A DNA stretch of 54,373 nucleotides from Burkholderiales bacterium (GTDB lineage: Bacteria; Pseudomonadota; Gammaproteobacteria; Burkholderiales; Burkholderiaceae_C). The DNA lies in assembly GCA_947377275.1 (NCBI GenBank), contig CANCFV010000013.1, positions 1 through 54,373 on the forward strand, read 5' to 3'. The notes beneath the pieces are model-generated. The model was not told where the DNA came from and ran no database searches. It saw only the letters and a program-made list of their open reading frames with translations. The position numbers and the translations under genes are program-made. Positions 1 through 8,770 of this stretch are shown here, piece after piece. The first letter of the stretch is position 1. Every line of letters begins with the position of its first letter.

Positions 1-96
1 TCCTACATTGTGGCCACGGTGGTGTACCTTGCCTTGTCCATGGCTGTGCGCAAGGCCCTCAATTGGGCTGGTCCGCGCTTTCTTTTCCACAGGTGA
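1..96 (+). CDS. Amino-acid ABC transporter permease, C-terminal end (partial)
   Basis: Only the last 31 codons and a TGA stop are inside the window. The residues form one hydrophobic stretch followed by a basic tail, which fits the last membrane helix of a HisQ/HisM-type permease. A second permease begins 6 bases after the stop and an ATPase follows, so this is most likely the first permease of a polar amino-acid importer. The identity rests mainly on context, because the diagnostic EAA loop lies outside the window. Confidence 0.6.
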   Translation, partial: SYIVATVVYLALSMAVRKALNWAGPRFLFHR

Positions 97-102
97 CACG
101 CC

Positions 103-759
103 ATGGTCGAATTCACTTTATGGGACATCTTCAGCAACCTGCTTCTGGCGGCGCGCTGGACGATCGGCCTGTCTTTGGCCGCCTTCTTTGGAGGTGGCGT
201 GGTTGGCTTGCTCTTGCTCGTAGCCCGCATGTCCAAGGTGCGTGGCATGAGCGCCTTCGTTGGTGCCTATGTGCAGATCTTTCAAGGCACGCCCTTGCTC
301 ATGCAGCTGTTCCTCGCCTACTTTGGCCTGGGGCTGTTTGGCATCAACGTGCCGGCCTGGGTGGCCGCTTGCATGGCCTTGACCCTCTACAGCAGCGCCT
401 ACCTGACCGAGATCTGGCGGGGTTGCGTTGAGTCGGTGCCCAAGGGCCAGTGGGAGGCGGCGCAAAGCCTGGCCTTGAACTTCGGTGAACAGTTGCGACA
501 CGTGGTGTTGCCCCAGGCATCCAAAGTCGCCGTGGCACCCACCGTGGGCTTTGCGGTGCAGGTGGTCAAGGGCACGGCCCTGGCCTCGGTGATTGGATTC
601 ATCGAGCTGACCAAGGCCGGCACCATGATCTCGAACGCCACCTTCAAGCCCTTCGTGGTCTACAGCTGCGTGGCCTTGATGTACTTCGCCATTTGCTACC
701 CCATTTCGGCCTGGAGCCGATCGATTGAAAGGAAACTCAATGCCAGCAACCAGCGTTGA
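103..759 (+). CDS. Polar amino-acid ABC transporter permease (HisM/GlnP family)
   Basis: Inner-membrane permease of 218 residues, the usual length for the family. It carries several hydrophobic segments, the N-terminal 'QGTPLL' stretch typical of amino-acid permeases, and the EAA-type coupling loop (EAAQSLALNFGEQLRHVVLPQA, about residues 120-140) that contacts the ATPase. The ATG lies 6 bases after the preceding permease stop, and the 3' end overlaps the ATPase start by 20 bases, so the three genes form one transcription unit. A periplasmic binding protein would be expected upstream, outside the window. The family call is firm; the substrate (polar or basic amino acid) cannot be told from sequence alone. 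Confidence 0.88.
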   Translation: MVEFTLWDIFSNLLLAARWTIGLSLAAFFGGGVVGLLLLVARMSKVRGMSAFVGAYVQIFQGTPLLMQLFLAYFGLGLFGINVPAWVAACMALTLYSSAYLTEIWRGCVESVPKGQWEAAQSLALNFGEQLRHVVLPQASKVAVAPTVGFAVQVVKGTALASVIGFIELTKAGTMISNATFKPFVVYSCVALMYFAICYPISAWSRSIERKLNASNQR

Positions 760-1507
760 ACAAGGCAGCGCCACGCCCGTGGTGCAGATCAAAGGCCTGC
801 GCAAGCGCTTTGGCAGCAACGAGGTGCTCAAAGGCATCGACCTGGCGGTGCAGCCCGGCGAGGTGATCGCCATCATCGGCAAAAGCGGCTCAGGCAAAAG
901 CACGCTGCTGCGTTGTATCAACGGCCTGGAGACCTTCGACGAAGGCAGCCTGAGCGTGGACTCACGCCCCCTGCTTCACGACGATGCAGCAGCCATGCGC
1001 GCGCTCAGGCAACGCGTGGGCATGATCTTCCAGGGCTTCAACTTGTTCCCGCACCTCAACGTCGGCGGCAACGTGATGCTCGCGCCCACCCTGGTCAAGC
1101 GCAGCGATGCCAAGGCCGCGACAGAGCAAGCCAAGGTGCTGCTCAAGCGCGTGGGCTTGGCTGAAAAATTCGAGGCCATGCCCGACCAACTTTCGGGTGG
1201 ACAGCAGCAGCGTGTGGCCATTGCGCGCGCGCTGGCCATGGAGCCTGCCGTGTTGCTGTGCGACGAAATCACCTCGGCACTTGACCCCGAACTGGTGGGC
1301 GAAGTGTTGCGCGTGGTTGAATCGCTGGCCGACGAAGGGATGACGCTGCTGATGGTCACGCACGAGATGAACTTCGCGCGCAAAGTGGCCGACCGGGTGG
1401 TGTTCATGGACGCCGGTAAAATCCACGAAATCGGACCTCCCACCGAGTTGTTTGGGAACCCACAAACGCCCGAGTTGATGCAGTTCTTGTCTGCGCTGAA
1501 AGACTGA
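740..1507 (+). CDS. Polar amino-acid ABC transporter ATP-binding protein
   Basis: Cytoplasmic ATPase energising the permeases encoded just upstream, of the HisP/GlnQ type. The protein has a Walker A motif (GKSGSGKST), a Q-loop region ([12 protein letters not shown]), the ABC signature LSGGQQQR, a Walker B ending in CDE and a switch His (VTHEM). I place the start at the ATG at 740, which has an AAAGGA ribosome-binding site about 6 bases upstream. An in-frame TTG at 725 is possible but overlaps that site. The resulting length of 255 residues is standard. The gene overlaps the end of the permease by 20 bases, which suggests translational coupling. Confidence 0.92.
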   Translation: MPATSVEQGSATPVVQIKGLRKRFGSNEVLKGIDLAVQPGEVIAIIGKSGSGKSTLLRCINGLETFDEGSLSVDSRPLLHDDAAAMRALRQRVGMIFQGFNLFPHLNVGGNVMLAPTLVKRSDAKAATEQAKVLLKRVGLAEKFEAMPDQLSGGQQQRVAIARALAMEPAVLLCDEITSALDPELVGEVLRVVESLADEGMTLLMVTHEMNFARKVADRVVFMDAGKIHEIGPPTELFGNPQTPELMQFLSALKD

Positions 1508-1553
1508 CCTTGCTAGACAAGGGCGTGCTGTTGACACCCCCCGCAACGCGCCC

Positions 1554-1946
1554 ATGAGATCCCCCATCAGCATCGTCGACGTCGATCGCCCCGAGACCTG
1601 GACGCGCTACCGCAACGGCCTGTGCGACACGTGCATGTCCAACTGCTGCACCATGCCCGTCGAAGTCAAGGTCGGTGACTTGGTCAGGCTCGGTCTGGTC
1701 GACCCCTTTGAAGCCGAGCACGAAGCGCTCAAGCAAATTGCCAAGCGCTTGACGAAGGCGCGCACCATCGAGCACTTCAGCGCCAAGCTGGAGCGCTTCA
1801 CCTTGAGCCGCAGGGCCGACGGCGACTGCCAATACCTCGACGCCAAGACGCGTCGCTGCACCGTGTACGAGCAACGCCCCAACACCTGCCGCAAGCACCC
1901 GCAGGTGGGGCCGCGCCCGAACTTCTGCCCCTACGGCCAAAAATGA
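1554..1946 (+). CDS. YkgJ-family cysteine-cluster protein
   Basis: Small 130-residue cytoplasmic protein with the cysteine pattern of the YkgJ/CxxCxxCC family, thought to bind a metal ion or Fe-S centre. The cysteines are in CDTCMSNCC near residue 25, in a central DCQYLD, in RRCTVYEQRP, and in two C-terminal motifs (NTCRKHP and FCPYG). The exact biochemical role is not established for the family. The stop overlaps the start of the following acetyltransferase by 4 bases (ATGA), so the two are co-translated. It sits 46 bases after the ABC ATPase gene. Family assignment is confident; function is not. Confidence 0.8.
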   Translation: MRSPISIVDVDRPETWTRYRNGLCDTCMSNCCTMPVEVKVGDLVRLGLVDPFEAEHEALKQIAKRLTKARTIEHFSAKLERFTLSRRADGDCQYLDAKTRRCTVYEQRPNTCRKHPQVGPRPNFCPYGQK

Positions 1947-2407
1947 GCCCCTACATCCGCACTGCCACCTCGCACGACCTGCCTCTGGTCGCACCCCTGT
2001 TCGACGCCTATCGGCAGTTCTACGATCAGGCACCGGATCTGGCGACGGCAACGGCCTTCATCCGTGCACGAATGGCGCGGCAGGAGTCGGTGATTTTGCT
2101 CGCGCTCGATGGCCATGGACCCGAAGCCCAGGCCACTGGCTTCTGCCAGCTTTACCCCAGCTTTTGCTCGGTGGAGGCCGCGCCCATCTATGTGCTGTAT
2201 GACTTGTTCGTGTCGCCACACGCTCGTCAAGCGGGCACCGGCCGCGCGCTGTTGCGAGCCGCGGCACAACAAGCTCGGGATCAAGGCATGGCACGCATGG
2301 ACCTGACCACAGCACGCACCAACCTCAACTCACAAGCGCTGTATGCATCTGAGGGCTGGACGCAAGACCGGATCTTCTTGGCCTACAACCTGCCCATCAG
2401 CGCCTGA
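1943..2407 (+). CDS. GNAT-family N-acetyltransferase
   Basis: A 154-residue protein with the GNAT fold. It shows a substrate-binding N-terminal half ('IRTATSHDLPLVAPLFDAYR'), a central beta strand (YVLYDLFV) and the acetyl-CoA pyrophosphate-binding loop (ARQAGTGRALLRAA, about residues 95-108). The C-terminal part (NSQALYASEGW) is also typical. It would transfer an acetyl group from acetyl-CoA to a small-molecule or protein amine; the substrate cannot be predicted. It is coupled to the YkgJ gene by a 4-base overlap and followed 2 bases later by arfB, so the three are probably co-transcribed. Confidence 0.82.
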   Translation: MSPYIRTATSHDLPLVAPLFDAYRQFYDQAPDLATATAFIRARMARQESVILLALDGHGPEAQATGFCQLYPSFCSVEAAPIYVLYDLFVSPHARQAGTGRALLRAAAQQARDQGMARMDLTTARTNLNSQALYASEGWTQDRIFLAYNLPISA

Positions 2408-2409
2408 GG

Positions 2410-2826
2410 ATGCAAGCGCCCGCCCACATTGAGCTGCTCGAAAGCGAGATGGAGTTCAGCGCCATCCGCTCGCAAGGGCCAGGCGGGCAAAACGTCAACA
2501 AGGTGTCCAGCGCGGTGCACCTGCGCTTTGACATCCCGGCGTCCTCACTGCCCGAGCACATCAAAGAGCGCCTGATGGCGCTGCGCGATCACCGCATCAC
2601 CGGTGAAGGGGTGGTGGTGATCAAAGCGCAGGCCAGCCGCAGCCAGGAGGCCAACCGGGCAGATGCGATCGCGCGCCTGCAGGGGCTGGTCAACAGCGTG
2701 GCCTCGGTGCCCAAACCGCGCAAAGCCACGCGGCCAACCTGGGGCTCACAGCGCCGCAGGCTGGAAGGCAAAGCCACTCGCAGCGATGTGAAAAAGCTGC
2801 GTGGCAAAGTGATGGACAAGGGCTGA
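2410..2826 (+). CDS. arfB: Alternative ribosome-rescue factor ArfB (YaeJ, peptidyl-tRNA hydrolase)
   Basis: ArfB enters the A site of ribosomes stalled on truncated mRNA and hydrolyses the peptidyl-tRNA. The protein has the class I release-factor domain with the catalytic GGQ in SQGPGGQNVNKVSS (about residues 22-35). It ends in the lysine/arginine-rich tail (about residues 110-138) that reads the empty mRNA channel. At 138 residues it matches E. coli ArfB in size and lacks the codon-recognition domains of RF1/RF2. It closes a + strand group and meets the - strand PseB-like gene tail to tail 28 bases later. No clear terminator hairpin separates them. Confidence 0.92.
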   Translation: MQAPAHIELLESEMEFSAIRSQGPGGQNVNKVSSAVHLRFDIPASSLPEHIKERLMALRDHRITGEGVVVIKAQASRSQEANRADAIARLQGLVNSVASVPKPRKATRPTWGSQRRRLEGKATRSDVKKLRGKVMDKG

Positions 2827-2854
2827 TGGCAGCCTAGGCCGCAGGACCCAGCCG

Positions 2855-3859
2855 TCAATGCGCGTGCGCAGCGTGCGTCGAGATCATGTCCTGCAGTTGC
2901 GGGACCGACAGGAAATCAACGTTGCTGCCACTGTCGTAGGCGAAACCTGCGGGCACTTGGCTCGCCCCCATTTTGGCGCAGTAGTCGCCAAGGGTGTAAC
3001 TGCCACCACTGGGCAAGATGGCGTAGTAAATGCCCAAGTCCACGGTGTTGGGGCTGTCACTGACCGTGATCATCTCTTCGTGGACTTTTTCACCCGGACG
3101 GATGCCCACCACGGCCTGGACGGCGTTAGGTGCAACCGCCGCGGCCACATCGGTGATGCGATAGGACGGGATTTTCGGCACCAGGATCTCGCCACCCCAG
3201 GCGTTTTCCAGAGACCACAGCACCATGTCGACCCCCTCTTGAAGCGAGATGTTGAATCGCGTCATGTTGGGGTCTGTGATGGGCAGAACACCGCTCGTGC
3301 GGCGGTCCATGAAGAACGGCACCACAGACCCGCGGCTGCCCATGACGTTGCCGTAACGCACCACCGAGAAGCGCAAAGGGCGCTGTCCGACGATGTTGTT
3401 GGCGGCCACGAAAAGCTTGTCTGAGCACAGCTTCGTGGCGCCGTACAAGTTGACAGGGGCCGCCGCCTTGTCGGTCGACAAAGCCACGACGCGCTGCACC
3501 TTGTTGTCCAGGCATGCTTCGATCAGGTTCTGCGCGCCCAAGACATTGGTCTTGATGCATTCAAAGGGGTTGTACTCCGCCGCTGGCACCTGCGTGAGCG
3601 CGGCCGCGTGGATCACGTAGTCGACGCCCTCCATCGCGCGGCTCAAGCGAGGCGCGTCACGCACATCGCCAATGAAAAACCGAAGCTGCGGGTACTGGCT
3701 GGGCGGGAATTGCTGCGCCATCTCGAATTGCTTGAGCTCGTCACGCGAGTAGATGACCAGACGTCGCACATTTGGGTACCGTGACAACACCGTGCGCACG
3801 AACGCTTGCCCGAAAGAGCCGGTACCACCGGTCACAAGGATGCATTTGTCATTCAACAT
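2855..3859 (-). CDS. PseB-like UDP-GlcNAc 4,6-dehydratase / polysaccharide-biosynthesis SDR (first copy)
   Basis: Extended short-chain dehydrogenase of 334 residues, close in length to PseB (FlaA1). It has the NAD(P)-binding motif TGGTGSFG (about residues 10-17), IGDVRD, the catalytic STDKA (about residues 128-132) and YGATK. Inverting 4,6-dehydratases convert UDP-GlcNAc to UDP-4-keto-6-deoxy-L-AltNAc. The usual 'ALKQVP' segment reads ALTQVP here, so substrate or stereochemistry may differ. Roughly half its residues match the second PseB at 33800-34798. No aminotransferase lies beside it; its partner is the unknown gene 52 bases upstream. It could also make the 4-keto intermediate for a different 6-deoxy sugar. 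Confidence 0.8.
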   Translation of the reverse strand: MLNDKCILVTGGTGSFGQAFVRTVLSRYPNVRRLVIYSRDELKQFEMAQQFPPSQYPQLRFFIGDVRDAPRLSRAMEGVDYVIHAAALTQVPAAEYNPFECIKTNVLGAQNLIEACLDNKVQRVVALSTDKAAAPVNLYGATKLCSDKLFVAANNIVGQRPLRFSVVRYGNVMGSRGSVVPFFMDRRTSGVLPITDPNMTRFNISLQEGVDMVLWSLENAWGGEILVPKIPSYRITDVAAAVAPNAVQAVVGIRPGEKVHEEMITVSDSPNTVDLGIYYAILPSGGSYTLGDYCAKMGASQVPAGFAYDSGSNVDFLSVPQLQDMISTHAAHAH

Positions 3860-3911
3860 GATGGCGACTGAAATGGAGGCCGAAGGGTCGGCGGGATGAC
3901 CTTCGCAGCGC

Positions 3912-5588
3912 TCAAAAAATCGTGTCGTGGACTGTGGCGCTGCGTTGTTGATACTGCGCGACTTGAGCGTCCCTGGTCTCCGAAAAAAGGGCCGGGTTAC
4001 GGATCAATTTGTCGATCGATGCGAGTGCCTCCTCGCCAGTCTGCGTCGGCATCAAGGCCCTGAGCGGGCTGGTCACCCGGTAGTCAGATGGCCAGCGCTG
4101 GTCGCTGACATGCATCATCAAACTGCCTGCGTTGAAGAAAGTGATCGCGGCACTGGTGGGCTCGCCGTAGGCCACGCACAGGTCAGAATCTTTGGCCACC
4201 TCTTCAATCGGCAGGTTCATCGTGTGGACCAAGTCAGCAGGTGAAGCGCCCAACACCGACGCAGCCACATGCAGGGCGCACGAACTCGGCTTCATGCGCA
4301 CATGGAACTCCCAGCCGCACTGCGCGCACAGGGCGGCAAGCGCCTTGTGGAACTTGATCAGGGCAAAGAAGTCCACGTAGCCAAGCCCCTCGTTCGTCAT
4401 GGCGTTGAGCAAGAGGCACAGTCGCTGCGTGGCCCTTCGCTCAGGCAGCATGGGCAGGGGCCGGAAGCTCACCGCGCGGGTGGGCACGTCCTCGCCAAGG
4501 ACCGTTTTGACGGGCACGCCAATGCCATCTCTCTCGATCACCGTGACGCGCTGTCGGTGCGGCATCAAACTGGTGGGGTATGAGGAATGCGGCAGAACGG
4601 TCACTTCGCTGCCAAGCTCTGCCGCAATCGAAAACAAAACGCCACCGTTGCCCACGTCGTGGTCAGCGAGCACCACGTGGGGTCGGCTGCCAGCCAAGGC
4701 TTTGCGCAGCCCCGTGAAATTCACGGCCTGAAGGTGACTGCGCCGAGCAAACAGATCGGCCTGCTGCTGCAGCGCAGAACGCGTTGGGATCAAGCGACCC
4801 AAGTGCTCCATGTAGATTTGACGTGCGCGCTCACGGTAAGCAAGGCACTCCAAGTCTGGCGCCAAGCTGGAGAGGGGGCGCAAGAGAAAGGTGTTGCCGC
4901 GGCGCAAAGGCACATCCCAATTGACCCCAGGCAAGTCGATGTTGTGCGCAAAGGCGCCCGCCACCGCCGCCTCGAACGCCGGGGCGTCGTAAAAGCACGT
5001 GGTGATGTGGGTCAGGCACTCGGCACGCCCAGCCTCCACCTCTGCGCGGATGCCGGCGAAGTCAAAGCAATGTTCCAGCGTTTGGGTGTACTCCAGGTTG
5101 GGTCGGTCGTAACTGTCCACAATCGACCAGCGCTCGGGATTGACCGCCACCATCTCGGTCGCAATCATCGAATCCCAATGCGACATCACCGGGTTGTTGG
5201 GCCTGAGCAGGCCCATGCGGGGCTCAGGCCAGGTCCTTTCAATGATGCGGCCAAGCTGGCGTGCGTAATGGGCCCGCTGGAGCGGTTGGTACAGCAGGTT
5301 CTGCTCCCAGCCGTGAAACTCGCCAGGGCCCCACATGTCGCGACGTACTGCAGTCATGGCAAGGTCAATCGCTGCGGCCGTGATGACCGACTCTGTGTGC
5401 GTCAAGGTGACGATGTCAGGACCGATGTCAACCCAGCGCAACTCGTAGTCCTGCAGCCCCAACTGCACGCCGATGTCCAAGATGCCGGCGTCGACGAACA
5501 GCAGTTTCGTTCCAGCGTAGCGCTCACGGTGACGAGCGATGTGCTCAGCGTCACTGCGCTGCAGCACCAGGATGGGATCGATGTTCAT
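3912..5588 (-). CDS. Putative GT-B-like surface-glycan protein of unknown function
   Basis: A 558-residue cytoplasmic-looking protein with no signal peptide or obvious membrane segment. I do not recognise a named family. The C-terminal half contains 'ADHDVGNGG', 'PHSSYPTS' and 'AYGEPTSAAITFFNAG' (about residues 310-510). These resemble the nucleotide-sugar binding half of GT-B enzymes, or of capsule proteins that look like polysialyltransferases or KpsS. The N-terminal half (about 1-280) looks like a separate domain. It is probably co-transcribed with the PseB-like gene downstream and divergent from the glycosyltransferase operon at 5761, so a glycan-transfer role is plausible but not shown. 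Confidence 0.45.
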   Translation of the reverse strand: MNIDPILVLQRSDAEHIARHRERYAGTKLLFVDAGILDIGVQLGLQDYELRWVDIGPDIVTLTHTESVITAAAIDLAMTAVRRDMWGPGEFHGWEQNLLYQPLQRAHYARQLGRIIERTWPEPRMGLLRPNNPVMSHWDSMIATEMVAVNPERWSIVDSYDRPNLEYTQTLEHCFDFAGIRAEVEAGRAECLTHITTCFYDAPAFEAAVAGAFAHNIDLPGVNWDVPLRRGNTFLLRPLSSLAPDLECLAYRERARQIYMEHLGRLIPTRSALQQQADLFARRSHLQAVNFTGLRKALAGSRPHVVLADHDVGNGGVLFSIAAELGSEVTVLPHSSYPTSLMPHRQRVTVIERDGIGVPVKTVLGEDVPTRAVSFRPLPMLPERRATQRLCLLLNAMTNEGLGYVDFFALIKFHKALAALCAQCGWEFHVRMKPSSCALHVAASVLGASPADLVHTMNLPIEEVAKDSDLCVAYGEPTSAAITFFNAGSLMMHVSDQRWPSDYRVTSPLRALMPTQTGEEALASIDKLIRNPALFSETRDAQVAQYQQRSATVHDTIF

Positions 5589-5760
5589 TGAAAGTCAGTT
5601 CCAGAGTGAAGACCGTTTCACTAAACGGCTCAGCGATCACCCTGGCATGGTGCCGGCGAATGAAGCAACGGATCACTTGGATCTGAAGGGCTTTCAGCCA
5701 GCATTTCGCAAAGAAGAGGCCACGTCAGCGCCCCCCCTGCGAGATGGCAAAATCGCGGTG

Positions 5761-6729
5761 ATGTCTGAACCTGTCCTCCCCCACTTCGCCCAGCGCCGTC
5801 CCCTCATCGTGAGGCTGTGCAACATGGTCGGTGACGTGGTGCTCGGTTTACCCGCGCTGCAATGCCTGCAAGACCAGGGCTACGACCTGCACCTCTACGG
5901 CAAAGGCTGGGCCAAGTCCCTTCTGGCCGGACACGGATGGCACATCACCGCCCGAGCCGGAAAGCTCTCAGAGCGCATGGCGCAGCTCAAGCAGCTTCGC
6001 GCCCACTGCCGTCAGCTCGACCCAGGGTTTGACCAACGCATCAACACCCTGGTCATGCCCAACTCTTTCTCCAGCGCCTTCGAGGTGCGTTGGGCTGGAC
6101 TCAAGCCCGCAGGCTATGCCCGCGATGGACGCAGCCTGCTTTTGAAGCGCGCATGGCGCACAGACCCGCCGGCACACGCCTTGGATGGTTTTTGGGGACT
6201 GGCGCGCCGCCTGCTGGACGCTGACGCCCCTGCGCCCCACCGCATCGACCTTCACGTCACCCCGCAAGCCCAAGACGCTGCTGATCAGTTGCTCACGGCC
6301 AACGGCATCTTGGGTGACTTCATCTGCCTCGTGCCCTACGCTGCGGGCGATGTAGACGGCAAAGACAAGCGCTGGCCGGAGTTTCCCGCTTTCACGCAGC
6401 AACTGCTGGCCGCGGACTCACGCCCGCTGGTGACCTGCCCAGGCCCGAACGAGGAAGACATTGCGCGAGAGCAGCACCCCGGCGTGCTGAGCCTGCCCAA
6501 CGTGCCCCTCGATGTGTACCTGGGTCTGCTACGCAGGGCATCGCTGGTGATCTCGAACGACACGGGGCCAGCCCACATGGCCGCCGCCGTTGGCACCCCC
6601 GTGCTCAGCGTGCTGGGACCCACCAACCCCGACCAATGGCGTCCCTGGGGCCCCAAAAACCGCATCGCGCAAGGCCCTGATCGGCAATGGCCCACCGTGG
6701 CCGACGTGCTGGCAAAGGTGGCGCCATGA
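5761..6729 (+). CDS. GT9-family glycosyltransferase (heptosyltransferase-like), copy 1
   Basis: GT9 enzyme of 322 residues. The N-terminal Rossmann domain (IVRLCNMVGDVVLGLPAL, about residues 18-35) would bind the acceptor. The C-terminal domain has the family signature SNDTGPAHMAAAVGTP (about residues 263-278), which binds the nucleotide sugar. Family members transfer heptose or a related sugar onto LPS-type acceptors in the cytoplasm. I chose ATG 5761; upstream in-frame codons to 5539 overlap the divergent gene and do not look like protein. The stop overlaps the next gene by 4 bases. The next gene is a clear paralogue with the same block order, so this is a tandem duplication with diverged function. 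Confidence 0.82.
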   Translation: MSEPVLPHFAQRRPLIVRLCNMVGDVVLGLPALQCLQDQGYDLHLYGKGWAKSLLAGHGWHITARAGKLSERMAQLKQLRAHCRQLDPGFDQRINTLVMPNSFSSAFEVRWAGLKPAGYARDGRSLLLKRAWRTDPPAHALDGFWGLARRLLDADAPAPHRIDLHVTPQAQDAADQLLTANGILGDFICLVPYAAGDVDGKDKRWPEFPAFTQQLLAADSRPLVTCPGPNEEDIAREQHPGVLSLPNVPLDVYLGLLRRASLVISNDTGPAHMAAAVGTPVLSVLGPTNPDQWRPWGPKNRIAQGPDRQWPTVADVLAKVAP

Positions 6730-7697
6730 GCAAGGGCCCGCTGATCGTCCGCTTGTGCAACTGGGTTGGCGAGGCCGTTTTGTCATTGCCGACGCTGACC
6801 ATGTTGGCCAACGAAGGCTACGAGCTCCACCTCATCGGCAAACGCTGGGCCATCACCCTCTTTGAAGGCCATGGCTGGACCGTGCACGTGCGCCCCGCCA
6901 AGCGCTCTGACGCCATCCAACAACTCAAAGCGTTGCGCAACCAATTGAGCCAGGCACACCCTGGCTTCAGTAAGCGGCCCAACATGGTGCTGTTCACCAA
7001 CTCATTCTCAAGCGCCCTGGAAGCACGGCTGGCTGGCCTCAAGCCCATCGGCTATCGCCGCGAAGGACGCGGCCTGGTGCTGGCCCACGGGGTGCCTTAC
7101 ACCGCAGGCCTGCATGCCGCCGACAATTACTGGCTCGTGGGCAGTCATTTCGCTGGCGTCCAGCAAGCCAGGCCCATCGCCCTGGGACTGCGCCCCAGCC
7201 CGCAGCAAGAGCAGCGCGCCCGTGAGCTGCTGCGGCAACACCAGGTGGCATCGCCATTCGTGATCCTGTGCCCCTTCTCGGGGGCAGCCGACACCACGGG
7301 CAAAAAGCTGTGGCCAGCCTTCCCTGAGCTGGCGCACAAACTGCACGAACTAGGCCTGCAGGTGATCCTCTGCCCAGGCCCTGGTGAAGAAGCCGAGGCG
7401 CAGCAGAACTACCCGCAAGCTAACACGCTCACAGGTGTTGATTTGGGCACCTACGCTGCGATGGCGCAGCTCGCGGTGTGCACGGTGTCCAACGACACCG
7501 GTCCAGGCCACCTCGCTGCCGCCGTGGGCGGTCAGCTCGTCAGTGTGCTCGGCCCCGATGCCGCCGACATGTGGTTGCCGCAGGGTGAGCACGTTCAACT
7601 GCTGAGGCCGCACATGGCCTGGCCCACATTGCACGATGTCACCCAAGCCGTGAACCAGGCCGCGCAGGCCGCCACACAGCGAGCACCACAAGCATGA
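6726..7697 (+). CDS. GT9-family glycosyltransferase (heptosyltransferase-like), copy 2
   Basis: GT9 enzyme of 323 residues, paralogous to the preceding gene. It starts with IVRLCNWVGEAVLSLPTL and has the SNDTGPGHLAAAVGG nucleotide-sugar signature around residue 255. Between them lie shared blocks such as NSFSSALEARLAGLKPIGY. Unlike waaC at 45243, neither copy has the strong features of heptosyltransferase I, so they probably add other sugars. The start overlaps the previous stop (ATGA) and the end overlaps the next gene by 4 bases, so this is the second gene of a coupled operon. Acceptor and donor are unknown. Confidence 0.82.
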   Translation: MSKGPLIVRLCNWVGEAVLSLPTLTMLANEGYELHLIGKRWAITLFEGHGWTVHVRPAKRSDAIQQLKALRNQLSQAHPGFSKRPNMVLFTNSFSSALEARLAGLKPIGYRREGRGLVLAHGVPYTAGLHAADNYWLVGSHFAGVQQARPIALGLRPSPQQEQRARELLRQHQVASPFVILCPFSGAADTTGKKLWPAFPELAHKLHELGLQVILCPGPGEEAEAQQNYPQANTLTGVDLGTYAAMAQLAVCTVSNDTGPGHLAAAVGGQLVSVLGPDAADMWLPQGEHVQLLRPHMAWPTLHDVTQAVNQAAQAATQRAPQA

Positions 7698-8770
7698 GCT
7701 CGGTGCGCCACATCGCTTTGCAGTTCGGGCACCTGGCCCATTTCAACGAAGGGCTTGGCGAGTTTTCTCGTCAGCTGGGCATGCACTTGGCTGCGCACGC
7801 GAAAGAGCTGCGTGAACGCCACCAATGGCAGTGCCACTACATCCTGCCACGCAAGCTGCATGGGCACTTTGGCCCTGACGTGCATTACATCGAACTGCAC
7901 GATCGCATGCGCTTGCGACACCAGCTGGACATGCCCATCCATGTCTGGCACGGCCTGCACCAACACATGCGCTACCGCCCACCAACGGGATGCGCCAGGT
8001 CGCTGATCACCGTGCACGACCTCAACCACGTGTACGCCAAACAGGGGCTGAGCCTGTGGTGGCAAAACCTGCGACTGACGCGCCAACTGCGGCGGGCAGA
8101 CCAACTCGTGGCGATCAGCCAATACGCCGCACAAGACATCGCCAAGCACCTGCCCTGGGCGCCGCCAGCCGCGGTTGTTCCCAACGGGGTTGCCGACCTG
8201 ACCCTCGGTGCGCAAGAAGCTGTGGTCGAGCTACAAAACACGCCTTATCTGCTGCACATCAGCCGCATGTCGCCATCAAAAAACGTCGCAAGCCTCATCG
8301 ACATGATGTCCCACTGGCCTGAACAAACCCTGGCCCTGGTGGGTCCACAAAGCGCAGAAGTCGATGCCCACCGCGCCCGAGCACAGACGCTGGGCTTGCG
8401 CAACGTGCGCTTCGTGACCGACGTGAACGAAGCCGAGAAGGCCTGGCTATACGCGCACTGCCAGGCCTTTCTCTTCCCCTCGTTGATGGAGGGATTCGGT
8501 TTGCCGCCCATCGAGGCCATGTACTTTGGCAAACCCGTGGTTGTGGCCAGGCGCAGTTGCCTGCCCGAGGTGTGCGGCGATGCCGCGCGGTATTGGGACA
8601 CCTTCGAGCCCCGCGCCATGCGCCAAGTGGTACAAGCCTGCATCGACGAGGCCCAAGCTTGGCCTGAGCATTGGGCACAATCGGTGCGTCAACATGCCCT
8701 GCGCTACACCTGGGCGCAAGCCGGGCAGCGCTACATCAACCTCTACGCCCAATCCCCAAGCCCATGCTGA
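7694..8770 (+). CDS. GT4-family glycosyltransferase
   Basis: GT-B enzyme of 358 residues in the GT4 (glycosyl transferases group 1) family. The N-terminal acceptor domain begins at HIALQFGHL. The C-terminal donor domain has 'HISRMSPSKN' around residue 195 and the EGFGLPPIEAM retaining-transferase motif around residues 264-274, with both glutamates present. It transfers a sugar from a nucleotide donor with retention of configuration, in the cytoplasm. The middle segment includes 'VVPNGV' before the donor domain, as is usual. The start overlaps the second GT9 gene by 4 bases and the stop overlaps the next gene by 7. Sugar specificity cannot be read. Confidence 0.87.
   Translation: MSSVRHIALQFGHLAHFNEGLGEFSRQLGMHLAAHAKELRERHQWQCHYILPRKLHGHFGPDVHYIELHDRMRLRHQLDMPIHVWHGLHQHMRYRPPTGCARSLITVHDLNHVYAKQGLSLWWQNLRLTRQLRRADQLVAISQYAAQDIAKHLPWAPPAAVVPNGVADLTLGAQEAVVELQNTPYLLHISRMSPSKNVASLIDMMSHWPEQTLALVGPQSAEVDAHRARAQTLGLRNVRFVTDVNEAEKAWLYAHCQAFLFPSLMEGFGLPPIEAMYFGKPVVVARRSCLPEVCGDAARYWDTFEPRAMRQVVQACIDEAQAWPEHWAQSVRQHALRYTWAQAGQRYINLYAQSPSPC

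Noticed and set aside
118-921. Long open frame antisense to the amino-acid permease and ATPase genes (267 codons)
   Set aside because: It is rich in His, Gln and Gly without any recognisable motif and lies wholly over well-supported + strand genes; GC-rich third positions keep such antisense frames open.
1508-1530. Possible terminator hairpin CCTTG-CTAGA-CAAGG after the ABC ATPase gene
   Set aside because: The stem is only five bases and no T-run follows.
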